This document shows positions 16,324 through 24,912 of a stretch of DNA of 64,000 bases, piece by piece. Position 1 is the first letter of the stretch, and each line of letters opens with the position of its first letter. Made by a program: the position numbers and the translations under genes. The stretch covers positions 248,001-312,000 of the forward strand of contig CAKTWP010000001.1 in the NCBI GenBank assembly GCA_934630705.1. Direction: 5' to 3'. The DNA is from an uncultured Clostridia bacterium (GTDB lineage: Bacteria; Bacillota; Clostridia; Christensenellales; Aristaeellaceae). The notes below the pieces were generated by a model, which was given only the letters and a program-made list of their open reading frames with translations, was not told the DNA's origin and made no database searches.

Positions 16324-18177
16324 ATGAAAAAGCTGATTGCCGTGCTGGTTTCCGCCGTGATGCTGTGCTCTGTGATGCTGCCCGCGCTGGCCGAAAGCCA
16401 GAAGGATGAAACCGTATATGTGCTCGCCGCGCCCAACGGGGATGCGAACAAAATCATCGTCAGCGACTGGCTGACCAATCCCGACAAGCTGGAAACCCTC
16501 AGCGACGTAACCAATCTGGCCGACGCCCAGGACGTGAAGGGCGACGCGCAGCTCACGGACGGCGTTTGGACGGCCGGGGGCAAGGATGTGTATTATCAGG
16601 GCGTAGGTACCGCCGAACTGCCCCTCTCCCTGAAAATCACCTATTATCTGGACAATCAGGAGATCGCCCCCGCCGATCTGGCCGGGAAAAGCGGTTCCGT
16701 GCGGATCCGTTTTGATTATCAGGTGAATGCGCAGGCCACCGTTTCCGTAAACGGTCAGGAGGAGGTCATGAACGTGCCCTTCGCCGTGCTCACCGCCGCG
16801 CTGCTGGAAAACGATGTGTTCACCAATGTCTCCGTGGTTAACGGCCAGCTGGTCAATGACGGCGACCGGACGGTGGTGGTCGGCATGGCGCTGCCCGGCA
16901 TGCAGGAAAGCCTGCAGCTGAGCACGGATACCCTGACCCTGCCTGAATATGTGGAAATCACCGCGGATGCGGAAAACTTTGCCCTGCCCCTGACCCTCAC
17001 CATGGCCACCAGCGATGTGTTTTCCAAGCTGGACAGCGACAGCCTCAACAGCGCGGATGATCTGAAGGCGGACGTGACCAAGCTGACCGACGGCATGACG
17101 CAGCTGCTGGATGGCAGCACCCAGATGCTTTCCGGCCTGACCGAGCTGAGCACCGGCGCTTCTTCTCTGGCGGATGGCGCGACGCAGCTTTCCGACGGGC
17201 TGAATACCCTGGTCGCCAATAATGATACGCTGGTGGGCGGTTCCGCCCAGGTGTTTGCCCGCCTGCTTTCCATGGCCAATGAACAGCTGGCCGCCGCCGG
17301 CGTGGATGTGCCTGCTCTGACCATGGAGAATTATGCCGCCGTGCTGGATGGGCTGCTGGAAAGCGTCTCTGATGATGCGCTGACCGCTCAGGCCCGTGCG
17401 CAGGTGGAGCCCCTTGTGCGGGCTCAGGAAACAGTAATTCGGGAGAAGGTCACGGAAGCTGTGCAGGCGCAGGTGAGCCAGCAGGTGGACGCGGCCGTGG
17501 GGGATAACGTGCTGGCCAAGGTGCTGGAGACCCTGAACATGACCCCCGAAGCCTATCAGGCGGCCAAGGAAAAGGGCGCCGTCTCCGAAGCGCAGCAGCA
17601 GCAGATTGCCGCCGCAGTTGATCAGCAGATGGCCAGCGAACAGGTAAAAACGCTGGCAGCCCAGCAGTTGGCAGCCCAGATGGCCTCCGATGAAGTGAAG
17701 GCCGCCATTGATGAAAACACCGAAGCTCAGATTCAGACGCTGATCGATCAGAACGTGCAGAGCGATGCGGTGCAATCCCAGCTGGCGGCCGCAAAGGAAA
17801 AGGCCGCGCCCCTGACCGCGCTGAAAGCGCAGCTGGACAGCTATAACACCTTCCATACCGGCCTGGTGGCCTACACCCAGGGTGCCGCTTCCGCCGCGGA
17901 AGGCGCTCAGCAGCTCAGCGACAATATGCCCGCCCTGCAAAGCGGCATCCAGCAGCTCAAGGAAGGCGCATTCTCTCTCAAGGCGGGGCTGACCCTGTTC
18001 AATGCGCAGGGCATCGACAAGGTGGCCAAGCTGGTGAATGAGGATGTGGAGCCCCTGCTCGTCCGGGCGCGGGGCGTGTTGGACGCAGCCAAGAGCTACG
18101 AAAACTATTCCGGTCTGGCCGATGACATGGACAGCGCGGTTCGCTTCATCTGGCGCACCGACACCATCCAGCCCTGA
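16324..18177 (+). CDS. YhgE/Pip-like secreted protein with coiled-coil repeats
   Basis: A 617-residue protein with a signal peptide (MKKLIAVLVSAVMLCSVMLP, cleavage near ALAESQ). A beta-rich N-terminal domain of about 230 residues is followed by runs of short SG/DG repeats (TQLLDGSTQMLSGLTELSTG and similar, about residues 255-300 and 520-560) typical of the YhgE/Pip family. Between them lies a Gln/Ala-rich helical stretch. Unlike full YhgE proteins I see no membrane helices at the C-terminus, which ends RTDTIQP. It begins eight bases after the MMPL stop and is probably a partner of that exporter. Confidence 0.82.
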   Translation: MKKLIAVLVSAVMLCSVMLPALAESQKDETVYVLAAPNGDANKIIVSDWLTNPDKLETLSDVTNLADAQDVKGDAQLTDGVWTAGGKDVYYQGVGTAELPLSLKITYYLDNQEIAPADLAGKSGSVRIRFDYQVNAQATVSVNGQEEVMNVPFAVLTAALLENDVFTNVSVVNGQLVNDGDRTVVVGMALPGMQESLQLSTDTLTLPEYVEITADAENFALPLTLTMATSDVFSKLDSDSLNSADDLKADVTKLTDGMTQLLDGSTQMLSGLTELSTGASSLADGATQLSDGLNTLVANNDTLVGGSAQVFARLLSMANEQLAAAGVDVPALTMENYAAVLDGLLESVSDDALTAQARAQVEPLVRAQETVIREKVTEAVQAQVSQQVDAAVGDNVLAKVLETLNMTPEAYQAAKEKGAVSEAQQQQIAAAVDQQMASEQVKTLAAQQLAAQMASDEVKAAIDENTEAQIQTLIDQNVQSDAVQSQLAAAKEKAAPLTALKAQLDSYNTFHTGLVAYTQGAASAAEGAQQLSDNMPALQSGIQQLKEGAFSLKAGLTLFNAQGIDKVAKLVNEDVEPLLVRARGVLDAAKSYENYSGLADDMDSAVRFIWRTDTIQP

Positions 18178-18209
18178 CGCTCCCTCATTGCATTTTCCTT
18201 CTTCCTCCG

Positions 18210-18240
18210 CCCTGCTCCTCAAAAGGAGCAGGGCCTTTTC
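18210..18240 (+). terminator. Intrinsic terminator after the YhgE-like gene
   Basis: CCCTGCTCCT (18210-18219) pairs perfectly with AGGAGCAGGG (18224-18233) over a four-base loop, with a short T-run at 18236-18239. Confidence 0.75.
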
Positions 18241-18280
18241 ATGCTTTCTTGGATGAATGTTTCTTCTGGCATGAGCGTTC

Positions 18281-18325
18281 AAAAAAGCCTCTCTGTGCAC
18301 CCAATGGGAATCACAGAGAGGCTTT
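18281..18325 (-). terminator. Strong terminator after clpX
   Basis: AAAGCCTCTCTGTG (18284-18297) pairs perfectly with CACAGAGAGGCTTT (18312-18325). On the reverse strand the stem is followed by a run of Ts (A-run 18281-18286 on the forward strand), placing it as the clpX terminator. Confidence 0.85.
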
Positions 18326-18368
18326 CATTCTATGCAATTGTGCTTACGAAAGGCAGCCCGACGGGGGT

Positions 18369-19676
18369 TCAGCTGGCGCTGGGTTCTTCCGGCAGGGGTA
18401 CCGCCTCCGCCCGGGCACGGCGGCGAACCGGCTTGGCTTCCGGCTCGCGCAGCTCCAGCAGGGGCTTGGCGTTATGATCGATCACGTCCTTGGTGATGCG
18501 GCATTTAGCCACATCCTTGCGTCCGGGCAGATCGAACATGGTATCCAGCAGCGCACCCTCGATGATGGCCCGCAGGCCGCGCGCGCCGCTTTTGCGGGCG
18601 ATGGCCTGCGCCGCGATGGCGCGCAGCGCGTCGTCGTCGAACGCCAGATCCACATCGTCCAGCTCCAGCATCTTCTTATACTGCTTCACCAGCGCGTTGC
18701 GCGGCTCGGTGAGGATGCGTACCAGCGCGTTTTCATCCAGCGCATCCAGCGTCACTGTCACAGGCAGACGGCCCACAAATTCAGGAATCAGGCCAAACTT
18801 GAGCAGATCCTCCGGCCGCATCTGCCGCAGCACATCGCCCACGTTCTTTTCCTTATCGCCCTTGGGATCGGCCCCAAAGCCCAGCGCCTTTTTGCCAATT
18901 CGCTGCTCGATCATACGGCTGAGCCCGTCGAACGCGCCGCCGCAGATGAACAGGATATTGGTGGTGTCAATCTGCAGGCATTCCTGATGGGGATGCTTGC
19001 GCCCGCCCTGAGGCGGCACATTGGCCACCGTGCCTTCCAAAATCTTCAGCAGCGCCTGCTGCACGCCTTCGCCGCTGACGTCTCGGGTGATGGACACGTT
19101 TTCGCCCTTCCGGGCGATCTTATCGATTTCGTCGATATAGATGATTCCCCGCTGGGCGGCCTGAATATCATTGCCTGCGGCCTGAATCAGCCGCAGCAGA
19201 ATGTTTTCCACATCCTCGCCCACATAGCCCGCCTCGGTCAGCGCCGTGGCGTCGGCAATGGCAAAGGGCACATTCAGGATCCGGGCCAGCGACTGAGCCA
19301 GATACGTTTTGCCGCAGCCCGTGGGGCCCACCATCAGGATATTGGATTTTTGCAGCTCCACGTCGTCCTTTTTCCGGGGAGCGGCAATGCGCTTATAATG
19401 GTTATACACCGCCACGCACAGGGTCTTTTTCGCCTGCTCCTGGCCGATCACATATTCATCCAGCACGGCCTTCATTTCAGAGGGCAGGGGAATATCCCGC
19501 ATTTCCGGCGCGGAGGACATCACGTCCATATCGTCCGCCACGATTTCCTGGCACAGCGCGATGCATTCGTTGCAGATATACGCTCCCGGGCCGGCGATCA
19601 GGCGACGCACCTGATCCTGGGATTTGCCGCAGAAGGAGCAGCGGTGTTTCCGGGGGGTCATATCATCCTTTGCCAT
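18369..19676 (-). CDS. clpX: ATP-dependent Clp protease ATP-binding subunit ClpX
   Basis: ClpX unfolds tagged proteins and feeds them to ClpP in the cytoplasm. The 435-residue protein has the N-terminal zinc-binding domain (Cys13, Cys16, Cys35, Cys38). Walker A GPTGCGKT is at about 117-124, Walker B GIIYIDEIDK near 190, and sensor and arginine-finger regions follow. GGAFDGL lies just before the pore/IGF region expected for ClpP docking. The C-terminus is a little longer and more basic than usual (PVRRRARAEAVPLP). It follows clpP by 35 bases, and the spacer holds a tandemly repeated ribosome site. Confidence 0.97.
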   Translation of the reverse strand: MAKDDMTPRKHRCSFCGKSQDQVRRLIAGPGAYICNECIALCQEIVADDMDVMSSAPEMRDIPLPSEMKAVLDEYVIGQEQAKKTLCVAVYNHYKRIAAPRKKDDVELQKSNILMVGPTGCGKTYLAQSLARILNVPFAIADATALTEAGYVGEDVENILLRLIQAAGNDIQAAQRGIIYIDEIDKIARKGENVSITRDVSGEGVQQALLKILEGTVANVPPQGGRKHPHQECLQIDTTNILFICGGAFDGLSRMIEQRIGKKALGFGADPKGDKEKNVGDVLRQMRPEDLLKFGLIPEFVGRLPVTVTLDALDENALVRILTEPRNALVKQYKKMLELDDVDLAFDDDALRAIAAQAIARKSGARGLRAIIEGALLDTMFDLPGRKDVAKCRITKDVIDHNAKPLLELREPEAKPVRRRARAEAVPLPEEPSAS

Positions 19677-19680
19677 GTTT

Positions 19681-19702
19681 ACCTCGTTTTAACCTCGTTT
19701 TA
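19681..19702 (-). repeat. Tandem 11-bp duplication holding two ribosome sites before clpX
   Basis: ACCTCGTTTTA occurs twice in a row (19681-19691 and 19692-19702). On the reverse strand each copy reads TAAAACGAGGT, so the clpX start is preceded by two GAGGT sites, at about 5 and 16 bases. Confidence 0.6.
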
Positions 19703-19711
19703 TTCCAGCGC

Positions 19712-20299
19712 TTACTTCTGCCGGGGCTGATAGATTTCATCGATGATGCCGTATTCCAGCGCTTCCTGGGCGGTCATGAAATAGTCCCGCTCCACATCCC
19801 GGGCCAGCTTTTCCACATCCTGGCCGGTCATCTGCGCCATCAGTGCGTTCATCTTTTTCTTGGTGCGCAGCAGCCATTCTGCGTGGATGGTCACATCCGT
19901 GGCCTGGCCGGACGCGCCGCCCGAGGGCTGATGGATCATCACTTCGCTGTTGGGCAGCGCCAGGCGCTTGCCCTTCTCCCCCGCCATGAGCAGAAACGCG
20001 CCCATGCTGGCCGCCATGCCCACGCACACCGTGCGCACCGGGCATTTGATATAGTTCATGGTATCATAGATGGCCATTCCCGCAGTCACAGAGCCGCCGG
20101 GGCTGTTGATATACAGCGAAATATCCGCGTCCGGATTATCCGTTTCCAGAAACAGCAGCTGTGCCACAATGGCATTGGCCACCTGATCGTTGATCTCGCT
20201 GCCCAGAAAAACCACCCGGTCTTTGAGAAGCCGGGAATAAATATCATAGGAGCGTTCGCCGCCGGCGGTTTGCTCCACCACATAAGGAATCAGAGACAT
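19712..20299 (-). CDS. clpP: ATP-dependent Clp protease proteolytic subunit ClpP
   Basis: Serine peptidase that assembles as a barrel of two heptamers with ClpX. The protein has 195 residues, with the catalytic triad Ser98 (GMAASMGA), His123 (MIHQPSGG) and Asp172 (VERDYFM). Oxyanion-loop SPGGSVTAG is at 66-74. The start at 20299 (MSLIPYVVEQ) follows AAGGAGG at good spacing; an in-frame upstream start would lie before that site. A terminator-like hairpin separates it from tig, and leader hairpins (GGCCGGG/CCCGGCC at 20343-20367) suggest separate expression or leader control. Confidence 0.97.
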   Translation of the reverse strand: MSLIPYVVEQTAGGERSYDIYSRLLKDRVVFLGSEINDQVANAIVAQLLFLETDNPDADISLYINSPGGSVTAGMAIYDTMNYIKCPVRTVCVGMAASMGAFLLMAGEKGKRLALPNSEVMIHQPSGGASGQATDVTIHAEWLLRTKKKMNALMAQMTGQDVEKLARDVERDYFMTAQEALEYGIIDEIYQPRQK

Positions 20300-20422
20300 G
20301 TGCCTGTCCTCCTTCCATTCCATCCTCTATCATATGAGCTGCGGCCGGGTTTTATGCCTGCCCGGCCATGGAATGCGCGGGCTTTTCCGCGATCGTCTGT
20401 TTTTTTCACATTCTTTTGAAAA

Positions 20423-20448
20423 GGAAGGGGCATGAATTCGCCCCTTCC
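20423..20448 (-). terminator. Terminator between tig and clpP
   Basis: GGAAGGGGC (20423-20431) pairs with GCCCCTTCC (20440-20448). On the reverse strand TTTTC follows. It lies 20 bases after the tig stop, so tig and clpP are probably only partly co-transcribed. Confidence 0.65.
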
Positions 20449-20467
20449 CGTTCATGCGCTATGCGGA

Positions 20468-21844
20468 TTATTCTTCGTCCTTGGAAGCTACGTCGGCAGC
20501 CTGCTGCACGGCGTCAATGGTTTCCTGCACGTTGATCTTTTCGGCTTCGTCCTTTTCTTCCACCTGTGCGCTGGCCACCACCAGATCCACCACCTTGCGG
20601 ATGGCGGCGTTTTCGCGGAGATACTGCTGCTGCCGATCGCTGAGGGTCTTCTTGAATTCCTCCACGTCCCGGCCCATGCGCTGGGCTTCATCAGCGATGA
20701 CCTTTTCCACGTCCTCATCGGTGGGCTCAATGCCTTCCGCCTTCACCATGGCCTCCAGCACCAGCTGCATCTTCACCCGGTTCTTGGCTTCGGGACGATA
20801 CATTTCCTTGATCTGATCCTCGGTCTGGCCGGTGTACTTCAGGTAATCTTCAAACTTGAAGCCCTGATACATCATGCGCATTTTCATTTCCCGGAGCATC
20901 ACATCGATTTCGTCCTCGATCATGGCATCGGGAATATCGCAGTCCGCCGCGTCCACCGCCTGCTGCACCAGCTCATTTTCCAGCTGCACATCGGCGTTCT
21001 TCTGGGCCTGCTCGTTCAGTTGCTTTTCGATGTTGGCCTTGTAGGCGTCAAAGGTGTCAAATTCGCTCACGTCGGCGGCGAAATCATCGTCCAGCGCGGG
21101 CTTCACCTTGGTCTGGATGCCGTTCACCTTCACATGGAACACCGCGTCCTTGCCCTTGAGGTTTTCGGCGTGGTATTCTTCGGGGAACTTCACCTGCAGA
21201 TCCTTTTCTTCGCCCAGCTGCATGCCGATCATCTGCTCTTCAAAGCCGGGGATGAAGCGGCCGGAGCCGATTTCCAGGGTCTGGCCCTGAGCGGTGCCCC
21301 CTTCAAAGGCCACGCCGTCCACAGTGCCGGCATAATCCAGGTTCACCGTATCGCCGTTTTCCACAGCCCGGTCGGTCACGTCGGCCATGGTGGTGGCCTT
21401 TTCCACATCCCGCTGGATGCGGTTGTCGATTTCTTCTTCCGTCACCTTGTGGATATACTTGATGGCCTTCAGGCCCTTATACTGGCCCAGCTCCACCTCG
21501 GGCTTCACAAACACCTTCACCACGAACTTCAGATCCTTGCCAACGCCGATCTGGTCCACCGTGTCCACCTCTGGCCGATCCACCACCTGCAGATTGTTTT
21601 CCTTCACGGCGGCTTCATATTCCGCGGGGAAAAGGATATCGAAAGCGTCGTCGTAGAACACGCCTTCGCCGTACATGTTTTCAATCAGCTTGCGGGGCGC
21701 CTTGCCCTTGCGGAAGCCGGGCACGTTCACCTTGCCGCGCACCTTCAGATAGGCCTTCTGCACTGCCTCGTCAAATTTATCGGAAGCAATTTCAAAAGCG
21801 ATTTTCACTTGATTGCCAGAAATCTTTTCTACCGTGTAACCCAT
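20468..21844 (-). CDS. tig: Trigger factor (ribosome-associated chaperone)
   Basis: Peptidyl-prolyl isomerase and chaperone that binds ribosomal protein L23 at the exit tunnel. The 458-residue protein has the ribosome-binding signature GFRKGKAP at residues 43-50. An FKBP-type domain lies around 160-245 (DYAGTVDGVAFEGG, then RFIPGFEEQMIGM) and a helical C-terminal chaperone domain follows. The acidic C-terminal tail (VEEKDEAEKI onwards) is longer than in many homologues. The start at 21844 follows GGAGGG by eight bases; a GTG three codons earlier abuts that site. It heads the tig-clpP-clpX block. Confidence 0.96.
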   Translation of the reverse strand: MGYTVEKISGNQVKIAFEIASDKFDEAVQKAYLKVRGKVNVPGFRKGKAPRKLIENMYGEGVFYDDAFDILFPAEYEAAVKENNLQVVDRPEVDTVDQIGVGKDLKFVVKVFVKPEVELGQYKGLKAIKYIHKVTEEEIDNRIQRDVEKATTMADVTDRAVENGDTVNLDYAGTVDGVAFEGGTAQGQTLEIGSGRFIPGFEEQMIGMQLGEEKDLQVKFPEEYHAENLKGKDAVFHVKVNGIQTKVKPALDDDFAADVSEFDTFDAYKANIEKQLNEQAQKNADVQLENELVQQAVDAADCDIPDAMIEDEIDVMLREMKMRMMYQGFKFEDYLKYTGQTEDQIKEMYRPEAKNRVKMQLVLEAMVKAEGIEPTDEDVEKVIADEAQRMGRDVEEFKKTLSDRQQQYLRENAAIRKVVDLVVASAQVEEKDEAEKINVQETIDAVQQAADVASKDEE

Positions 21845-21914
21845 CAGGAACACCCTCCGTTATCCGCCTTTGCGGCGCCATTGTGCTTCATGCACGCACA
21901 AAACACTATCTTAT

Positions 21915-21943
21915 ATAATACCACAGCAGTCCCGGAAATGCAA
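21915..21943 (-). promoter_or_regulatory. Promoter of tig
   Basis: On the reverse strand TTGCAT (21938-21943) is followed after exactly 17 bases by TATTAT (21915-21920), with an extended TGG before the -10. The start codon lies about 70 bases further on. Confidence 0.7.
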
Positions 21944-21974
21944 TAGTTTTCCCGGCCCGCAACGGGTGCAAATG

Positions 21975-22027
21975 AAAAAAAGCCGCCGGAAAACGCCCTT
22001 TTTTTCAGGGCGTATCCGAGGCTTTTT
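21975..22027. terminator. Terminator after the acetyltransferase gene
   Basis: Nested stems AAAAAGCC/GGCTTTTT (21977-21984 with 22020-22027) and ACGCCCT/AGGGCGT (21993-21999 with 22007-22013). A- and T-runs at both ends make it bidirectional in form; it lies just after the stop at 22040 on the reverse strand. Confidence 0.8.
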
Positions 22028-22039
22028 GCCGAAAGAGGC

Positions 22040-22711
22040 TTATTCCTTTTCCGGCACGGCACAATCCTGCAGAATTTCAGGATGATTGCGCATGCTGTCC
22101 TGCTCGCTCAGGGTACGGATCACCCGGCATGGCACCCCCGCCGCAAAGGAATTGGCGGGAATATCCCGGGTGACCACGCTGCCCGCGCCGATCACGCAAT
22201 TATCCCCGATGGTCACGCCGCTGCACACCGTCACATTGGCGGACAGCCACACATTGTTGCCAATGCGCACCGGCTTGGCATAGCACAGCCGGGCGGGCTG
22301 GCCCTGCTGGTTGAGAAGCAGCTTGCGTTCATCCGGCAGCAGCGGATGAACGGGCGTAACGATGGTCACGTTGGGGCCATAGTTGTTGTCATCCCCGATG
22401 GTCACAAGGGCATCGTCCTGAATAGTCAGGTTGTAGTTGCCAAAGAAACGCTTGCCGATGCGGGTATGCACGCCATAATGGAAAAACACGGGGCCCTGAA
22501 TGAAACAGCCCTCCGGCACGGGGCCGCCCAGAATCTGGACCAGCAGAGCATTGCGCTGCGCCGTTTCGTCCTCGGGCAGCTGGCTGTAAGCCAGGCTCAG
22601 CTTATGGGAACGCAGCTTGATCGCCCGCAGATCGGGATGACCGGGGGCAAAAAGCTTGCCGTCAAAAATGCGTTGTTCTTCCTCGCCGATTTTCCGCGCG
22701 GATGTGTCCAT
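22040..22711 (-). CDS. Sugar O-acetyltransferase, LacA/Maa type
   Basis: A 223-residue acyltransferase with left-handed beta-helix hexapeptide repeats (IGDDNNYGPNVTIVTPVHPL, then VRIGNNVWLSANVTVCSGVT). It probably transfers acetyl from acetyl-CoA to a sugar hydroxyl in the cytoplasm. The His in TPVHPL fits the catalytic histidine of maltose and galactoside acetyltransferases. Those enzymes are about 185-200 residues, so this one is slightly long, with extra residues near the N-terminus. The start at 22711 follows GAGGAGG. Substrate is not determinable. Confidence 0.88.
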   Translation of the reverse strand: MDTSARKIGEEEQRIFDGKLFAPGHPDLRAIKLRSHKLSLAYSQLPEDETAQRNALLVQILGGPVPEGCFIQGPVFFHYGVHTRIGKRFFGNYNLTIQDDALVTIGDDNNYGPNVTIVTPVHPLLPDERKLLLNQQGQPARLCYAKPVRIGNNVWLSANVTVCSGVTIGDNCVIGAGSVVTRDIPANSFAAGVPCRVIRTLSEQDSMRNHPEILQDCAVPEKE

Positions 22712-22812
22712 GATGGGTTCCTCCTCTATGGCCCGGCGGCTTTTTCGCCGGGCGCTTGCCTGCTTATTATAGAATAACCCGCCGCTTTTTTCAATGCCGC
22801 CTGCGGTTTTCC

Positions 22813-22841
22813 TTGCGCAGGAAGAAAGAAAATGGTATAAT
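22813..22841 (+). promoter_or_regulatory. Promoter of the MoxR operon
   Basis: TTGCGC (22813-22818), a 17-base spacer and TATAAT (22836-22841) with extended TGG. The MoxR start is 45 bases downstream. Confidence 0.7.
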
Positions 22842-22885
22842 ATCAAACAATTCTTCTATCTTATTGCTATTCGGAGGAAAATCTT

Positions 22886-23836
22886 ATGCAGTATCAGGAT
22901 ATTGCGGCGCTGGCCCGGCGCGTAAAGGAAAACATCGGCAAAGTGATTATCGGCAAGACGGAGCAAATGGATCTGATTCTCACGGCGGTTATCGCCGGGG
23001 GGCATGTGCTGCTGGAGGATGTGCCCGGCACGGGCAAAACGGTGATGGCCCGCAGCCTGGCCAAATCTCTGGCCTGCGGCTTTTCCCGGGTGCAGTTCAC
23101 CCCCGATCTGCTGCCGGCGGATATTACCGGCATGAGCGTGTATCAGCCCGGGGACGGCCAGTTTGTGTTTAATCCCGGCCCTGTGTTTACCAATATTCTG
23201 CTGGCCGATGAAATCAACCGCGCCACGCCCCGCACCCAGTCCGCCCTGCTGGAATGCATGGAGGAGCGGCAGGTAACCGAAGGCGGCGTAACCCGGAAGC
23301 TGGAAATGCCCTTTCTGGTAATTGCCACCCAGAACCCGGTGGAAACCCAGGGCACCTTCCCGCTGCCCGAAGCGCAGCTGGACCGGTTCCTCGTCAAGCT
23401 GAGCATGGGCTATCCCCAAGGCGATGAAGCGCTGCAGATGATGGAGCGGTTCATCCGTCAAAGCCCGCTGGAGGCGCTTTCCCCCGTAGCCTCCCAGGGG
23501 GAGATTCGGGACGCGCAGGCGCTGTTCAGCCAATGCCAGGTTTCCCAGCCGGTGATGCAATATATCGCTGCCCTTTGCCAGGCCACGCGCAGCGACGAGC
23601 AGGTGCAGCTGGGGGTTTCGCCCCGGGGCATGCTGGCGCTGCTGCGGGCCGCCCAGGCCCATGCCGCTATCCACGGCCGGGATTTTGCCACGCCGGATGA
23701 CGTGAAGGCGCTGGCCGTGCCGGTGCTGAGCCACCGCGTGATCCTGCGGGGGCTGTATGGCCGCAGCGGAGAAGGGGAAAAATTCATCCGCGAGCTGCTG
23801 GAAAAGGTGCCCGCGCCCACTGAGGCCCAGGCATGA
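22886..23836 (+). CDS. MoxR-family AAA+ ATPase
   Basis: A 316-residue MoxR ATPase, a chaperone-like AAA+ class thought to help mature or insert metal into partner proteins. Walker A is EDVPGTGKT (about 44-52), Walker B LLADEINRA near 110-118, and sensor 1 VIATQNPVE. C-terminal lid sequence LGVSPRGMLALLRAAQAHAA is typical. CGGAGG precedes the ATG. It overlaps the DUF58 gene by ATGA; MoxR-DUF58 pairs are a conserved unit in which DUF58 is the presumed partner. Confidence 0.94.
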   Translation: MQYQDIAALARRVKENIGKVIIGKTEQMDLILTAVIAGGHVLLEDVPGTGKTVMARSLAKSLACGFSRVQFTPDLLPADITGMSVYQPGDGQFVFNPGPVFTNILLADEINRATPRTQSALLECMEERQVTEGGVTRKLEMPFLVIATQNPVETQGTFPLPEAQLDRFLVKLSMGYPQGDEALQMMERFIRQSPLEALSPVASQGEIRDAQALFSQCQVSQPVMQYIAALCQATRSDEQVQLGVSPRGMLALLRAAQAHAAIHGRDFATPDDVKALAVPVLSHRVILRGLYGRSGEGEKFIRELLEKVPAPTEAQA

Positions 23837-24912
23837 ACGGCTGGGCGCTGGTGCTGGCGCTGCTGCTGATGGCGGTGGCGCAGCATATGGTTCTGTCCCG
23901 GGTATCGCTGAAGGGAATGAAATATACCCGCCGCTTTTCCAAGAAAACCGCCTTTGAGGGCGAAGAAGCGGAGCTGGTGGAAGTCATCCGCAATGACCGG
24001 CCCCTGTTCATTCCCTGGCTTCGGGCGGAATCCCGTATTTCGCCGTATCTGCATTTTGGGCGGCAGGAAAACCTGTCCGTCAGCGGCGAACGCTATCATA
24101 AAAGCATCTTTTTTCTGCGTCCCTATCAGCAGGTGACCCGGCGGCACATCGTCCGCCTGACCCATCGAGGGGTATATGATGCGGGCAACGTAGCCCTGAC
24201 CGCCGGAGATCTGGTGGGGCTGGGGGCTCAAAGCCTGCAATTGTATACCAAGGCGGAAATCGTGGTCTTTCCCCGGCTGCTCAGTGAGGGCAATCTGCCC
24301 CTGCCCGTTTCCCGGATGCAGGGAGATTTGATTGTGCGGCGGCATCTGGTGACGGATCCGTTTCTGATCAACGGCATCCGGCCCTATCAGCGGGGGGATC
24401 AGCCCCGGGATATTCATTGGCCAGCCACCGCGCGGATGGGCACGCTGCAGGTGAAAACCCATGATTACACCGCGGATACGAAGCTGCTGGCGGTGATTAA
24501 CTGCCAGATGAGCGAAAACCAGTGGGGCGACCTGATGGACTATGAACAGGCCCTGATCGAGCAGGCCATTTCGCTGGCGGCCACGGTATGCGTGCATGTG
24601 CTCCGGGGCGGCGTGGCGGCGGGCTTTGCGGCCAATATGCCGCTGGAGGAAAACGGCGGCTGCGCCCTGCTGCTGCCCGAACGCCATGCCACCAGAGAAG
24701 AAGAGCTGCTGGCCGCCTTCGCCCATCTGCGGGTGCTGCGGGTGCGCAATTTCAATTCCTTTCTGGAAGATCTGTATTTTCTGCGGGATACGGACATTCT
24801 GCTGCTCACCCCATATACCAGCCCGGATATGGAAGAGCGGCTCTCGCAGCTGCGGCGTCTGGGCAACACCGTGACGGTGCATCGCATGGAAAAGGAGGGG
24901 CTGAAAGCGTGA
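23833..24912 (+). CDS. DUF58 domain membrane protein
   Basis: A 359-residue protein with a hydrophobic N-terminus (WALVLALLLMAVAQHMVL) and the DUF58 signature IRPYQRGDQPRDIHWPATAR at about 179-198, which resembles the start of a von Willebrand A fold. No intact MIDAS DxSxS motif is apparent. Coupled at both ends: ATGA with the MoxR gene and GTGA with the next gene. It is the probable membrane-side partner of the MoxR ATPase; the biochemical role is unknown. Confidence 0.9.
   Translation: MNGWALVLALLLMAVAQHMVLSRVSLKGMKYTRRFSKKTAFEGEEAELVEVIRNDRPLFIPWLRAESRISPYLHFGRQENLSVSGERYHKSIFFLRPYQQVTRRHIVRLTHRGVYDAGNVALTAGDLVGLGAQSLQLYTKAEIVVFPRLLSEGNLPLPVSRMQGDLIVRRHLVTDPFLINGIRPYQRGDQPRDIHWPATARMGTLQVKTHDYTADTKLLAVINCQMSENQWGDLMDYEQALIEQAISLAATVCVHVLRGGVAAGFAANMPLEENGGCALLLPERHATREEELLAAFAHLRVLRVRNFNSFLEDLYFLRDTDILLLTPYTSPDMEERLSQLRRLGNTVTVHRMEKEGLKA

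Noticed and set aside
14253..16583. Very long open frame (about 776 codons) antisense to the MMPL gene
   Set aside because: It follows the reading-frame shadow of a GC-rich gene, is His/Gln-rich and has no ribosome site or domain. Similar long shadows lie opposite clpX, tig and the GH78 gene (50022-52559).
18249..19730. Forward open frame of 493 codons opposite clpX
   Set aside because: Shadow of clpX codon bias; it runs through the clpX terminator and has no recognisable domain.
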